Positions 1 to 9,208 of a stretch of DNA of 64,000 nt are shown here, piece by piece. Source of the stretch: DASSUW01 sp963806395 (GTDB lineage Bacteria; Actinomycetota; Thermoleophilia; Solirubrobacterales; Solirubrobacteraceae); the NCBI GenBank assembly GCA_963806395.1, contig CAWDYI010000019.1:310001-374000 (forward strand), given 5' to 3'. Position 1 is the stretch's first letter, and the number at the start of each line of letters is the position of its first letter. The position numbers were made by a program, and so were the translations under genes. The notes beneath the pieces were generated by a model. The model was not told where the DNA came from. It did no database searches and was given only the letters and a program-made list of their open reading frames with translations.

Positions 1-2420
1 GAGCGTCGCCCCGGCGGCGACGACCGCGCGGCCGGCCTCGCCGGCCCGGCTTCTTCTTGCGCCGCGCGCTTGGACTTGCCCTTGCCCTTCGGGAAGTTGC
101 GCAGCAACTCGCGTGCGAGCGCGGCGGGCTTGCGCGACATCCGGGTGCGCGCGCCGTTGACGACCTCGCCGGCCTCGGCGGTGTGCGGCAACGCGGCAGC
201 GAGCAGCGCCGCGGCCAGTCGCCGGTCCTGCTGGCGCGCCGCGTGCACGAGCCGCCGGGCGTTGCGCGCGTGCGCACCGCCCGAGGAGTTCACCAGCAGG
301 CCGAGCAGCCGCTTGGTCTCGGGCCAGCGCTGGACGGCGTACTCCTCGTGGACCTCGCGCGTCATGTTCGCGCAGCGCCAGATCCAGTTGTTCGCCTGGT
401 CGCGGCGGCCGATCTTCTTCTCGGCGAGCGCCTGCAGCACGACCTTGACGCCCTCGCGCTTGTCGTCGCGCGGCCAGCTCTCGACGAAGTCCAGTGCGCG
501 GTCGAACGCCTCGGCGTCGCGCCCGGCGGCGATCTCCTGGAGCGCCTTCAGCCGAAGCTGGGGATTCTTGTTGCGCTCGACGGCCGTCGTGAGGAACGTG
601 CGCTTGAGCTCGCCGCCCTGGTCGAAGTGCAGCATCGCCCGTGCGCGCCGCCAGCCGGTCGGCGCCACGCGCGCCCCGGCCAGCGCGGCCCACTGGACCT
701 GCTCGCCGTAGTCCAGGTGCTCGACGGCGATCCGCCACAGCTCGCGCTCGAAGACCTCGATCCGCCGGTTCTCGTCGGCAGTGACGGGGAGTACCCGGCG
801 CTCGACGCGCAGGCGCCGGCCGCGGCCGCGGCGGACCGGTCCGACGACGATCGCGCCGCCGCGGTAGACGTCGCGATCGAGCAGTGAGTGCAGCGTCACG
901 ACCGGGTCGTCGTGCTTGGTCGCCGGATGCACGAAGTCGACGACGATGCCCGCTTCCTTGCCCGGGTGGCGACGCGTCACGCGGCCGACGCGCTGCTGGT
1001 AGATGCGGCGCGAGGCGGTCGGCGCGAGGTGCATGCAGACGGTGGCGCGAGGCGAGTTCCAGCCCTCGGCGAGCAGCTGCGCGTTCACCAGCACGTCGAT
1101 CGCGCCGCTCTCGTAGCGGGCGAGGATGTTCGCGAGCTCGCGCTTCGGCGTCTCGCCCGACACCGCCTGCGCCTTCAGGCCGAGGTCGCGGAACGCCTGC
1201 GCGACGTTGTATGCGTGGCGCACGCCGGCGGAGTAGACGACGCCGGGCACGCCGTTGAACCGCGTCTTGTAGAGGTCGGCGATCGCGAGGTTGAACGGCA
1301 GCTGATCGAGCAGCTCGGCCAGCATCTCCTGGTCGAACTCGGTGTCCACCTCGCCGCGGCGCAGCGGCACCTTGGCGATCGTCCGCACACCCGGCCCGGG
1401 CGGGATCCGCACGGACCGCAGCGGCGAGATCACGCCGCGGCGCGCGGCCTGCGCGAGGTCGAACCGCGAGGTCTGGGTCGGGAACAGATCGGTGACGTGG
1501 CGGGCGATCAGCGCGCCGGTGGCGGTCATGCCGACGAACACCGGACCCGACCACTGGCGGATCGCCGCGGAGGTCTTCTCGCCCAGCGCCGTGTGCGCCT
1601 CGTCGCAGATCACGATCGTGTACGCGTCGGAGACGTTCCCGGCGTTGCGTACGAACCACTGGTAGGTCTCGACCGTGACCGGGCCGTCGGCGCGGTCCTG
1701 GCCCTTCATCAGGGCGGGCGCGATGCGCTTGCCGTAGCCGCGGTCGCGCAGCTCGCCGTGGAACTGGTCGACGAGGTTGCGGCGGTGGGTGAGGATCAGG
1801 ATGCCGCCGGTGCGCGACGCCTCGGCGAAGCCGAGCGCCGCCACGGTCTTGCCGGACCCGGTCGCGTGCTCGAACCAGAACCGCTTGCTGGCGTTCGGGT
1901 CCTCAGCCGCCTCGACGATCGCTTCCTCGTCGTCGGCAGACGGCTCGTCCCAGTCCATCGGCTCGTCGGGCTCGTCCTCGTCGAGCTCCTCCTCGCCCGG
2001 GATCCCGACCGGCGCGAGCTCCACCTCCGCCTCGCCGATCACCCCGTTGCCGTTGCTGTCGCCGTTGCGCTGGACCTCGGCGAGCAGCGCGGTGAGCGTG
2101 CCCGAGAGCACGTCGACCTGATGCGCGGACAGCACCGTGCCGTCCACGAGCCCCGGCTGGTCCTGGCTCAGCAGCCGCTCAAGGCCGAGCAGCAGTGAGA
2201 AGTTCCGCCTCCACGCGACCGACGGCGCCTTGAGGCCCGCGTCCATCTCCGCGAGCGCAGAGTCGAACGCCCGCCGGTGGGCGGTGCCGGGAGCGAGCAG
2301 CGAGGCCGGATCCTCTCCCTCGGAGAGGAACGGTTCACGGGTGAACTTCGACGCCCGCTCGATGTCGTCGGATGGAGGAAGGGTCGTGACCATCGTGGCC
2401 ACTGGCGTGGTTTCAGCCAT
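1..2420 (-). CDS. DEAD/DEAH-box superfamily 2 helicase, 3' end outside the window
   Basis: Superfamily 2 helicase; it would couple ATP hydrolysis to unwinding or remodelling of nucleic acid. About 806 codons are open from an ATG at 2420 to the left edge with no stop, so the C-terminus is missing. Visible motifs: HQ in a Q-motif-like segment (residue ~100), Walker A ATGSGKT (186-192), DEAH (273-276), motif III TAT (299-301) and motif VI QRVGRVTR (about 973-1001 on the plus strand). A strongly acidic linker (residues 141-175) precedes the Walker A. The visible C-terminal part is rich in Arg, Lys and Ala with no recognised domain. No nuclease or methylase is adjacent, so a restriction role is not supported. 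The gene is divergent from the thioredoxin-like gene. The long plus-strand frames across it are shadows. Confidence 0.9.
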   Translation of the reverse strand, partial: MAETTPVATMVTTLPPSDDIERASKFTREPFLSEGEDPASLLAPGTAHRRAFDSALAEMDAGLKAPSVAWRRNFSLLLGLERLLSQDQPGLVDGTVLSAHQVDVLSGTLTALLAEVQRNGDSNGNGVIGEAEVELAPVGIPGEEELDEDEPDEPMDWDEPSADDEEAIVEAAEDPNASKRFWFEHATGSGKTVAALGFAEASRTGGILILTHRRNLVDQFHGELRDRGYGKRIAPALMKGQDRADGPVTVETYQWFVRNAGNVSDAYTIVICDEAHTALGEKTSAAIRQWSGPVFVGMTATGALIARHVTDLFPTQTSRFDLAQAARRGVISPLRSVRIPPGPGVRTIAKVPLRRGEVDTEFDQEMLAELLDQLPFNLAIADLYKTRFNGVPGVVYSAGVRHAYNVAQAFRDLGLKAQAVSGETPKRELANILARYESGAIDVLVNAQLLAEGWNSPRATVCMHLAPTASRRIYQQRVGRVTRRHPGKEAGIVVDFVHPATKHDDPVVTLHSLLDRDVYRGGAIVVGPVRRGRGRRLRVERRVLPVTADENRRIEVFERELWRIAVEHLDYGEQVQWAALAGARVAPTGWRRARAMLHFDQGGELKRTFLTTAVERNKNPQLRLKALQEIAAGRDAEAFDRALDFVESWPRDDKREGVKVVLQALAEKKIGRRDQANNWIWRCANMTREVHEEYAVQRWPETKRLLGLLVNSSGGAHARNARRLVHAARQQDRRLAAALLAAALPHTAEAGEVVNGARTRMSRKPAALARELLRNFPKGKGKSKRAAQEEAGPARPAARSSPPGRR

Positions 2421-2582
2421 AGAGGCGGATTCGGGATGAGGAGACCGCGGTCTACTCCGCGCGGTCTCGCGAGCTTCGGGGAAACTTTTGGCTCAGTGGG
2501 ACCGTGTGCTGCCCACCGGCCCTCGTATGCGTTGTCCCCGCAGCCGCCCCCTATTGAAGCAGATCTGCCACCCTGATCGCCG
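2421..2582. promoter_or_regulatory. Divergent intergenic region with a 12-bp perfect palindrome
   Basis: This 162-bp gap must hold the promoters for both the helicase (minus) and the thioredoxin-like gene (plus). It contains the perfect palindrome AGACCGCGGTCT at 2442-2453, about 22 bp upstream of the helicase start, followed by another GGTCTC half-site at 2462-2467. This is the layout of an operator for a dimeric repressor, but no regulator gene lies next to it. I cannot place convincing -10/-35 boxes. Confidence 0.35.
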
Positions 2583-3164
2583 ATGCGTCGCGCCATCGCC
2601 CCGCTCGCCGCTCTCGCGCTCGTGGCCGTGCTGGTCATCGGTCTGACCCAGGCCGGTGGCGACTCGGACCGCGACACAGCCGCGCCGGCGTTCGACGTCG
2701 ACAACGCGAAGAAGCAGCTGGCCGGTGCACCGGCGCCGCTCGCCGCCCTGTACGAGCAGTCGAACACGATCCTCGACGGTGGTGTGACGGCGTTCGAGGC
2801 TCGCATCGACGGCCTCGCGGGCCATCCCGCGGTGGTCAACAAGTGGGCGTCGTGGTGCCGCCCGTGCCGGGCCGAGTTCCCGGTCTTCCAGCAGGTGGCG
2901 GCCGAGCGCGGCAAGGAGATCGCGTTCCTCGGCATCAACGGTGCCGACAAGCGGCCGGCGGCGGAGAAGTTCCTCGCCGAGCGCCCGCTCCCGTATCCGT
3001 CCTACGAGGACCCGGACGAGGACATCGCGCGCAAGCTGAAGGTCCCGAAGTTCTTCCCGATGACGCTGTTCGTCGACGCCAACGGCAAGACGGCGTTCAT
3101 CAAGTCGGGCGAGTACACGTCGCGGGCGGATCTCGAGGCCGACATCGACCGGTACCTCGGCTGA
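2583..3164 (+). CDS. Membrane-anchored thioredoxin-like (TlpA/ResA-type) protein
   Basis: 193 residues. An N-terminal hydrophobic segment (residues ~4-22) is an uncleaved anchor or signal peptide, so the domain should lie outside the membrane. The thioredoxin fold carries the redox pair WCRPC near residue 95, preceded by VVNKWAS and followed by an EFPVFQQVA helix as in TlpA/ResA proteins. Likely role: thiol-disulfide exchange on exported proteins or cytochrome maturation; no cytochrome genes are nearby, so the substrate is unknown. The stop lies one base before the GTG start of the GalT-like gene, implying co-transcription. Confidence 0.88.
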   Translation: MRRAIAPLAALALVAVLVIGLTQAGGDSDRDTAAPAFDVDNAKKQLAGAPAPLAALYEQSNTILDGGVTAFEARIDGLAGHPAVVNKWASWCRPCRAEFPVFQQVAAERGKEIAFLGINGADKRPAAEKFLAERPLPYPSYEDPDEDIARKLKVPKFFPMTLFVDANGKTAFIKSGEYTSRADLEADIDRYLG

Positions 3165-3165
3165 C

Positions 3166-4146
3166 GTGAGCGAGCTGCGCGTCGACCCGCTGACGGGGCT
3201 GAAGACGATCATCGCGGCGGCCCGCGCCGACCGGCCGGGCGGCCACTTCGACCTCGATCCGCCGCCGCCGATCGATCCCGAGCGCGACCCGTTCGCCCCC
3301 GGCCACGAGGACCAGACTCCGCCCGAGGTGTACGCGGTGCGCCCCAACGGCGGTCCCGCCGACAGCCCGGGCTGGACCGTCCGCGTCGTGCCGAACCTGT
3401 ACCCGGCGCTCACGACGGACGCCGCCGAGCCCGACCGCCACGCCAACCCCGACCTGTTCACCGCCCAGGCAGCCGCCGGCCACCACGAGGTGATCGTCAA
3501 CGCCCCCGACTCGGTCACCGCGCTGTCGGACCTCGAGCCCGGCCAGGTGCAGATCGCCATGGATGCCTGGCGGGAGCGCATGCGCGCGCACGCCGAATGC
3601 GCCTGCCGCCACCTGATCGTCAACGAGCGCCGCGAAGCCGGCGCCTCGCTGCCGCACACGCACGCGCAGCTGTACGCGCTGCGCTTCGTGCCCGCCGCGA
3701 TCGCCCGCGAGCGCGAGCACTTCGCCGCCTACGCCACACGCACGATGGGCGGCGACCTGCTCGGCGATCTGGTGCAGGAGGAGGTGCGCCTGAAGTCCCG
3801 GATCGTCGCGATCGACGACGAGGCGGTGGCGATGGCGCCGTACGCCTCGCGCGTCCCGTTCCAGCTGATGATCGCCCCTCGCCGCTCGCGCGCCCGGTTC
3901 GAGGACGCCGGCCCGCTCGGCGCCGCGCTGCTGCACGACGTGCTCGGCCGGCTGCGCCGGCGGCTCGGCGCCAGCCCGCCGCTGAACCTGTGGGTTCGTA
4001 CCGCGCCGTCCGGCGCCGATCACTTCTCCTGGCGGATCGACATCATGCCGCGCCTCACCCACCTGGCGGGGCTCGAGCTGGGCACGGGCGTGAACTTGTG
4101 CATCGTCGCGCCCGAGCAGGCAGCGGCAGAACTTCGCGAGACTTGA
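3166..4146 (+). CDS. galT: Galactose-1-phosphate uridylyltransferase-like (HIT superfamily) protein
   Basis: 326 residues from a GTG start. GalT transfers UMP between UDP-glucose and galactose-1-phosphate (Leloir pathway). The active-site region reads LPHTHAQ (residues ~162-168), corresponding to HPHGQ in classical GalT, so the nucleophilic second His is kept. The C-terminus (GLELGTGVN) also matches the family. The usual N-terminal CPFC zinc pair is replaced by DPFA (about residues 44-47), so the structural zinc is probably lost. No galK or galE is nearby. It could act on another nucleotide sugar, so the symbol is a family-level call. Likely co-transcribed with the upstream thioredoxin-like gene. 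Confidence 0.8.
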   Translation: MSELRVDPLTGLKTIIAAARADRPGGHFDLDPPPPIDPERDPFAPGHEDQTPPEVYAVRPNGGPADSPGWTVRVVPNLYPALTTDAAEPDRHANPDLFTAQAAAGHHEVIVNAPDSVTALSDLEPGQVQIAMDAWRERMRAHAECACRHLIVNERREAGASLPHTHAQLYALRFVPAAIAREREHFAAYATRTMGGDLLGDLVQEEVRLKSRIVAIDDEAVAMAPYASRVPFQLMIAPRRSRARFEDAGPLGAALLHDVLGRLRRRLGASPPLNLWVRTAPSGADHFSWRIDIMPRLTHLAGLELGTGVNLCIVAPEQAAAELRET

Positions 4147-4177
4147 GCCGAACGGCTTAAGAGCCGACAACAAGAGG

Positions 4178-6494
4178 GTGACGCCGAGCCACAGCCGTGC
4201 TGCATCCGCTCTGGGTGCCCTTACGGCGCTGGCAGGCGCCCTGCTGCTGCTCGGCATCGGGCCGCTCGCGGGTGCCCCAGCGCCGCTGTCGGTATGGCTT
4301 GTGATCTGCGGGCTCGCCCTGTGCTGGTTGGGGCTCGACGCCGGCCGTCGCCAGCGCCACGCCGTTGACGCCTTTGCCGCGCTCGACCGCGCCGAGTCCG
4401 CCCGCCGCGCCGCCGATTCGCGCTCGCGCGAGCTGGCCGAGCACGCCGGCGACGTCCTCGCCACGCTCGGACCGGACGGAACCGTGCGCGACGTCTCCGA
4501 GGGCTGCCGCGACCTGCTCGATCTCGCCCCCGGAGCGCTCGAGGGCACGCGCGCTGCCGACCTCGTCCACCCGGGCGACTCGGCGACCAGCGTGGCGGCG
4601 ATGACCCGGCTCCAGCGCGGAGACGACCGCACCGCGGTGACGGTGCGCCTGCGCCGCGCCGACGGCGCCTGGCGCTGGGCCGAGGCACAGCTACTCGGCG
4701 TGCATGACGCGACCGGCCTGGTCGCGATCCACGCCACGATCCGCGACGTCCACGCCCGTGCCGAGGCCGAGCGCGCCCAAGCCGACGCCGAGGCGCGCTT
4801 CCGCACCGCGTTCGAGGAATCGCCGATCGGCATGGCGATCGTCGCGACCGACGGGCACTTCCTGCAGGTCAACCGCGCGCTGTGCCAGATCACCGGGCGC
4901 GAGCACGAGGAGCTCGAGGGCACGCCGCTCGTGCGGCTGCTGCACCCGGACGACCGCGCGGACGAGAGCGAGTCGCTGGAGCGCCTCGCGCGCGGCGACC
5001 GCGAGTCCGTCCGCGGCGAGCGGCGCTGGCTGCATGCCGCCGGGAAGATCGTGTGGACCGCGATGAGCGCGACGCTCGTGCGCGACGCCGCCGGCATCCC
5101 CCAGCACGTGCTCCTGCAGGTCCAGGACGTCACCGAGCGCCGCCGCTACGAGACCGAGCTGCACTACCTCGCCGACCACGACCCGCTCACCGGTCTGCTC
5201 AACCGCCGCGCGTTCGCGCGCGAGCTCGAGTCCCACCTCGAGCACGTCGGCCGCTACGGGCCGGCCGGCGCCGCGATGATCCTCGACGTCGACCACTTCA
5301 AGAACATCAACGACACGCTCGGCCACGGCACCGGCGACGACCTGATGATCTCGCTCGGAGAGGCACTGCGCTCCGGTCTCGACGGCCGCGTCGTGATCGC
5401 CCGGCTGGGCGGCGACGAGATCGCCGTGCTGCTGCCCGACGGCGACGCGGACGACGTCAAGGCGATCGCCGAGCAGGTGCTCGCCGCGGTCCGCGCCCAG
5501 CGCATCGCGAGCCCTTCGGGCCGCCTGCGCCAGGTGACCGCGAGCCTCGGGGTCGCACGGTTCGACGAGGCCGGGCTGACCGCCGAGGACGTGCTCGCCA
5601 ACGCCGACCTCGCGATGTACGAGGCCAAGGACGCCGGGCGCGACCGCGCGGTCGTCTACGGGAGCACCGGGCGCGTCTCCAACCGGCTCGACGGCCGCGT
5701 GTCGTGGCCGGACATCATCCGCGACGGGCTCGACGAGGACCGCTTCGTGCTGCAGGCGCAGCCGATCATGAACCTGGAGACCGGCGACATCAGCCAGTTC
5801 GAGCTGCTGCTGCGCCTGCGCGACCCGTTCGGCGAGCTGATCGCCCCCGCCGCGTTCCTGCCCGCAGCGGAGCGCTACGACCTGATCGGCGCGATCGACC
5901 ACTGGGTCGTGTCGCGCTCGATCGAGATGCTCGCCGACGAGAACCGCCGCGGCCGGCGGCTGATGTTCGAGGTCAACATCTCCGGCCGCTCGACCGGCGA
6001 CCCGGAGCTGCTGGAGCTGATCGAGGGCGAGCTGCGCAAGCACGAGGTCGACCCCGCCCAGGTGATCTTCGAGATCACGGAGACCACCGCGGTCGCGAAC
6101 ATCCCCCGCGCGCAGGAGTTCGCGAACCGGCTCGCCGCGCTCGGCTGCCGGTTCGCGCTCGACGACTTCGGCGCGGCGTTCGCCTCCTTCTACTACCTCA
6201 AGCACCTGCCGTTCGACTATCTGAAGATCGACGGCGAGTTCATGCGTGGCTGCGTCGCCGATCGCACGGACCAGCTCGTGATCGAGGCGGTCGTGGACAT
6301 CGCCCGCGGCCTCGGCAAGCGCACCGTCGCCGAGATGGTCGGCGATCGAGGAGACGCTCAAGCTCGTACGCGAGCTCGGCGTCGACTTCGTGCAGGGATT
6401 CCACCTCGGCCGTCCGGCGCCGCTTGCCCGCTGGCTGGTGGACCGCAAGCCGGCCGACCGCCGGCGTCACCCGGTCATCTCGCCGGTCCGCTGA
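4178..6494 (+). CDS. Membrane PAS-PAS-GGDEF-EAL c-di-GMP protein (one apparent frameshift)
   Basis: About 771 residues after correction. GTG start at 4178, 32 bp after galT. Order: two N-terminal hydrophobic segments (residues ~10-55), PAS (~85-190), PAS (~205-330), GGDEF (~325-490), EAL (~505-770). The signature reads GGDEI (residue ~411), a variant of GGDEF; cyclase activity is uncertain. EAL key residues are present: ELL near 542, FEVN, EITET, DDFG near 664, K in YLKIDG and the E of VAEM. The frame breaks at about 6347: removing one C restores VGDEETLKLV, the QGFHLGRP segment and a TGA at 6492-6494. Read literally, the last ~50 residues, with the final EAL glutamine, would be lost. Likely a c-di-GMP phosphodiesterase, possibly bifunctional. 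Confidence 0.88.
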
Positions 6495-6499
6495 AGAAA

Positions 6500-6505
6500 T
6501 AGCCT
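6500..6505 (+). promoter_or_regulatory. -10 box TAGCCT for the AEC permease (leaderless type)
   Basis: TAGCCT fits TANNNT and ends 7 bp before the GTG at 6513, so transcription would begin at or next to the start codon. The same geometry recurs at several genes in this window. No good -35 was seen. Confidence 0.35.
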
Positions 6506-6512
6506 CTAGGCG

Positions 6513-7440
6513 GTGCTCTGGATCGCCCTCGCCATCGCCGCCTCGATCGCGGCGGGGGTCGAGGCGGAGCGGCGGGCGGGCGCGCGCGCCGGCGTCTGGG
6601 CGCGCAGGATTCTCAAGCTCCTGCTGTACGTGGTGATGCCGCTGGTCGCGTTCTTCAACATCTCGCGGCTGCGAGGTGGACGCCGACGTCGGCGCGGGCA
6701 TCGTGTTCGGCACCGCAGCGCTGCTGCTCACCGCGCTGATCGGCTGGATGATCGGGCCGCCGGCTGATCGGGTTGACGCGGCCGTCCGCGGGCGTGCTGG
6801 CGATCGTCGGACTGCAGGCGAACACCGGCCTGCTCGGCGTCGCCGTCGTCGCGGCGGTGCTCGGCTTCTACCACGTCTCGGAGGGCGTCGCCTACGACGC
6901 GCTCGTGCAGCAGCCGGTGTTCTTCATCGGCTCGTTCGCGATCGCCGCCGCGACCGGCACGAAGGCCGGCGAGACCGTTCCGCGAGCGGATCAAGCGCGT
7001 TCTTCACCCGCAACCCGCCGCTGCTCGCGGTCGCGCTCGGCCCTGGTCGCCCCCGAGGCGCTCGCGCCCGACGCGCTGGTGGACGCGTCACGCGTGCTCG
7101 TGCTGATGCGTGCCGGTGCTCGGCTTCTTCGCGATCGGCGTGACGCTGGCCGAGGAGGCCGAGGAGGGGGCTCTGAAGTTCCCGCCGCCGCTGACGCCGC
7201 AGATCGGGGCCGCGATCGTCCTGCGGCTGCTCGTCGCGCCCGCCATCCTGCTCGCGGTCGCCGCGGCCTTCATCGACCTGCCGGCGGCGTTCCTGCTGAT
7301 GGCGGCGATGCCGGCCGGGCTGCACATCGTCGTTCTCGCGCACATCTACGGGCTCGACGTCCCGTTCGCCGCCGGGGCGATCGTGTGGACGACGATGGTG
7401 TCGGTGCCGGTGCTGCTCGTCGCTGTCCGTCATCGTGTGA
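6513..7440 (+). CDS. AEC (auxin efflux carrier) family permease, interrupted by seven apparent single-base insertions
   Basis: Corrected length about 306 residues from a GTG, typical of bacterial AEC transporters, which carry organic acids or similar solutes and have around ten membrane helices. Hydrophobic segments include LLLYVVMPLVAFFNI, GIVFGTAALLLTALIG, LGVAVVAAVLGFYHV, LPVLGFFAIGVTLAE and FLLMAAMPAGLHIVVLAHIYG; this set and order identify the family. The frame moves by one base at about 6672, 6765, 6978, 6997, 7044, 7109 and 7424, and all seven shifts are in the insertion direction. Stop TGA at 7438-7440. Real decay is possible, but the neighbouring essential-type genes are hit in the same way, so error is more likely. 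Confidence 0.75.
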
Positions 7441-7444
7441 GGCC

Positions 7445-7870
7445 ATGCGAGCGCTGGTGCAGCGGGTCAGCCGGGCGTCGGTGGACGTGGACGGCGAGCG
7501 GGTGGCGGAGATCGGCCCGGGCCTGCTCGTGCTGCTCGGGATCACCCACGACGACACGCCGCAGGACGCCGACCGGCTTGCCGACAAGGTGCGCGCGCTG
7601 CGCGATCTTCCGCGGACGCCGACGGGCGGATGAACGAGCCGCTCGGCGACGGCCGCGAGGTGCTCTGCGTGTCGCAGTTCACGCTCTACGGGGACGCCCG
7701 CAAGGGCAACCGTCCGGCCTACGTCGCCGCCGCCCGCCCGGAGCACGCCGAGCCGCTGTACGAGCGCTTCTGCGACCGCCTGGACGCCCGCCGCGGCGTG
7801 TTCGGCGCGCACATGGACGTCGAGCTGGTCAACGACGGGCCGGTGACGCTGCTGCATCGAAGTGCCGTAG
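7445..7870 (+). CDS. dtd: D-aminoacyl-tRNA deacylase (apparent frameshifts)
   Basis: About 140 residues after correction, matching the DTD family. It hydrolyses D-amino acids from mischarged tRNA in the cytoplasm. Start MRALVQRVSRASV is classic. The two signature segments are intact: SQFTLYGDARKGNRP (catalytic Thr region) and FGAHMDVELVNDGPVT near the end (Gly-cisPro-like NDGPVT). Three single-base insertions interrupt the frame: two at about 7602 and 7609 (restoring LRIFADADGRMNEP) and one near 7852 (restoring VTLLIEVP and the TAG at 7868-7870). The ATG is 4 bp after the permease stop. Confidence 0.88.
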
Positions 7871-7887
7871 GCTGCGGTGCAGCGCCG

Positions 7888-8537
7888 ATGCCGCCCGAGG
7901 AACGTTTCGTCGCCCGCTTCGCCGCCGAGCCGCCCCAGGACCCGCTGCCCTACGGCCGGTGGGCCGACACGCTGCAGGCCGAGTTCCTGGCCGCCGCCTG
8001 CGGGTCGACACCGAGGGCACCGAGATCTGGGCGAGGCCGGCTCGATGACGTGGTTCCCGGACCGCACCTGGGCCGGCCGCACGTTCGTGCCCGGTCGAGC
8101 ACGCGCACGAGCGACGGGCTCGACCTCTTCGGCTACGTCTCGTTCACCCCCGGCGACGCCGACGCCGAGCCGGGCGACTTCTACTCGTGGGCCGACTTCA
8201 CCGACGAGACCGCCGACCGCCACCCGGAGTGGAAGATGGACCTCTGCGAGGAGGTCATCGGCGGCTGGCGCGGCGAGAACGGCGAGGTCGCGGCGATGAC
8301 GCTCGTGTGGGGCGTGCCGATCGTCCGCGGCGGCGCGAGTCGCCACCGCGGAGCTCGGCGGGGCTCACGGTCGACCAGTGCAAGGTCGCCGAGAACCGCT
8401 TCACGCTGCTGGCGCCGGACGCCTACCGCGGCGACTACCTCGAGATCGCGCTGTGGGACGACGCCGGCGCCGAGCTCGCCCGCGAGTCGCTCTACGAGGA
8501 CGACGGCGAGGACGAGGACGAGCCAGCCGGCGAGTAG
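7888..8537 (+). CDS. Conserved-looking protein of unknown function (frameshifted)
   Basis: I do not recognise this family. From the ATG at 7888 the pieced-together protein is about 215 residues: a start MPPEERFVARFAAEP, a middle with TWFPDRTWAGRTFVP, SDGLDLFGYVSF and FYSWADFTDETAD, and a C-terminal part with TVDQCKVAENRFTLLAPDAYRGDYLEIALWD. It is acidic and rich in aromatic residues, with no signal peptide or membrane helix. Frame changes occur near 8000, 8032, 8095 and 8330-8355; some could be single-base losses in C or G runs. Its acidic end (EDEDEPAGE) is read from DNA that in the opposite strand encodes the Ser-rich clpP tail, giving a 46-bp convergent overlap. Confidence 0.6.
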
Positions 8538-9135
8538 CCGTTGCCGTTCCCGTTGCGGTACTCCATGACGCGGTCGACCAGCCCGTAGTCGCGCGCCTGC
8601 TCGGGCGTGAAGAAGCGGTCGCGCTCGAGCGACGTCGGAGACTCGTCGACCGGGCGGCCGCTGTGCTCGGCGTAGATCTCCTCGACCCGCCGGCGCAGCT
8701 CGAGCGCCTCCTTGGCGTGGATCTGGATGTCGGTCGCCTGGCCCTGGAACCCGCCGCTGGGCTGGTGGACGAGGATCCGCGAGTTCGGCAGCGCCGAGCG
8801 CTTGCCGTGCGCGCCGCCGGCCAGCAGCAGCGAGCCCATCGACATCGCGATGCCGCAGCACACGGTCGCCACGTCGGGCTTGATGAACCGCATCGTGTCG
8901 TAGATCGCCAGGCCGGAGTACACCATGCCCGCCGGGCGAGTTGATGTACATGCTGGATGTCCTTCTCGGGGTCCTCGGCCTCGAGGTGCAGGAGCTGGGC
9001 GACGACGAGGTTCGCGACGTCGTCGTCGATCGCGCTGCCGAGGAAGATCACGCGCTCGCGCAGCAGCCGCGAGTAGATGTCGAACGACCGCTCTCCGCGA
9101 GCGTCCTGCTGGATCACGACCGGTACCAGGGGCAT
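8492..9135 (-). CDS. clpP: ATP-dependent Clp protease proteolytic subunit (apparent frameshifts)
   Basis: About 213 residues after removing two inserted bases near 8940 and 8956, which restores DIQMYINSPGGMVYSGLAIYD. ClpP is the serine peptidase ring that degrades proteins fed by ClpX/ClpC. Catalytic Ser in AMSMGS, His in ILVHQPSGG and Asp in LERDRFF are visible. ATG at 9135 with AGGAG seven bases upstream fixes the start. The C-terminal tail (NGNGNGYSPAG then a Ser run) is longer and more polar than usual. No clpX follows; Actinobacteria often have two clpP genes, and this copy appears to stand alone. Confidence 0.9.
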
Positions 9136-9150
9136 GTCTCATCTCCTGAA

Positions 9151-9168
9151 CGCAACCGAAGGGTTGCG
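9151..9168. promoter_or_regulatory. Operator 1 of the SRPBCC-ArsR operon
   Basis: The 18-bp inverted repeat CGCAACCGAAGGGTTGCG. A second copy of the same design lies exactly 40 bp downstream (centre to centre), about four helical turns. This copy covers the place where a -35 element would sit (TTGCGC at 9164-9169) and also lies just upstream of the divergent clpP start. It is a probable binding site for the ArsR protein encoded downstream; binding itself is inference. Confidence 0.6.
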
Positions 9169-9183
9169 CGTTTCTCCCCATGG

Positions 9184-9208
9184 TACTATGCGCAACCTAT
9201 GAGTTGCG
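9184..9208 (+). promoter_or_regulatory. -10 box TACTAT and operator 2 overlapping the start codon
   Basis: TACTAT at 9184-9189 is a good -10 hexamer ending 9 bp before the ATG at 9199. The second inverted repeat, CGCAACCTATGAGTTGCG at 9191-9208, spans the expected transcription start and the start codon itself. A repressor bound here would block initiation, and the transcript would be leaderless or nearly so. Confidence 0.55.

Noticed and set aside
888..2198. Long plus-strand frame of 436 codons
   Set aside because: It is the shadow of the minus-strand helicase, which has clear Walker A, DEAH and motif VI; the plus frame is low-complexity Arg/Ala/Val.
4144..4156. Small inverted repeat AGCCGAACGGCT after galT
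   Set aside because: A four- to five-base stem with no T run is too weak to call a terminator, and the next gene starts within 32 bp.
4691..6448. Minus-strand frame of 585 codons
   Set aside because: Antisense shadow of the GGDEF-EAL gene; only Val/Leu/Arg-rich low-complexity protein without motifs.
6513..9135. A block of pseudogenes
   Set aside because: Breaks affect clpP and dtd and recur in dnaB; they are almost uniformly single extra bases, so sequence error explains them better than decay.
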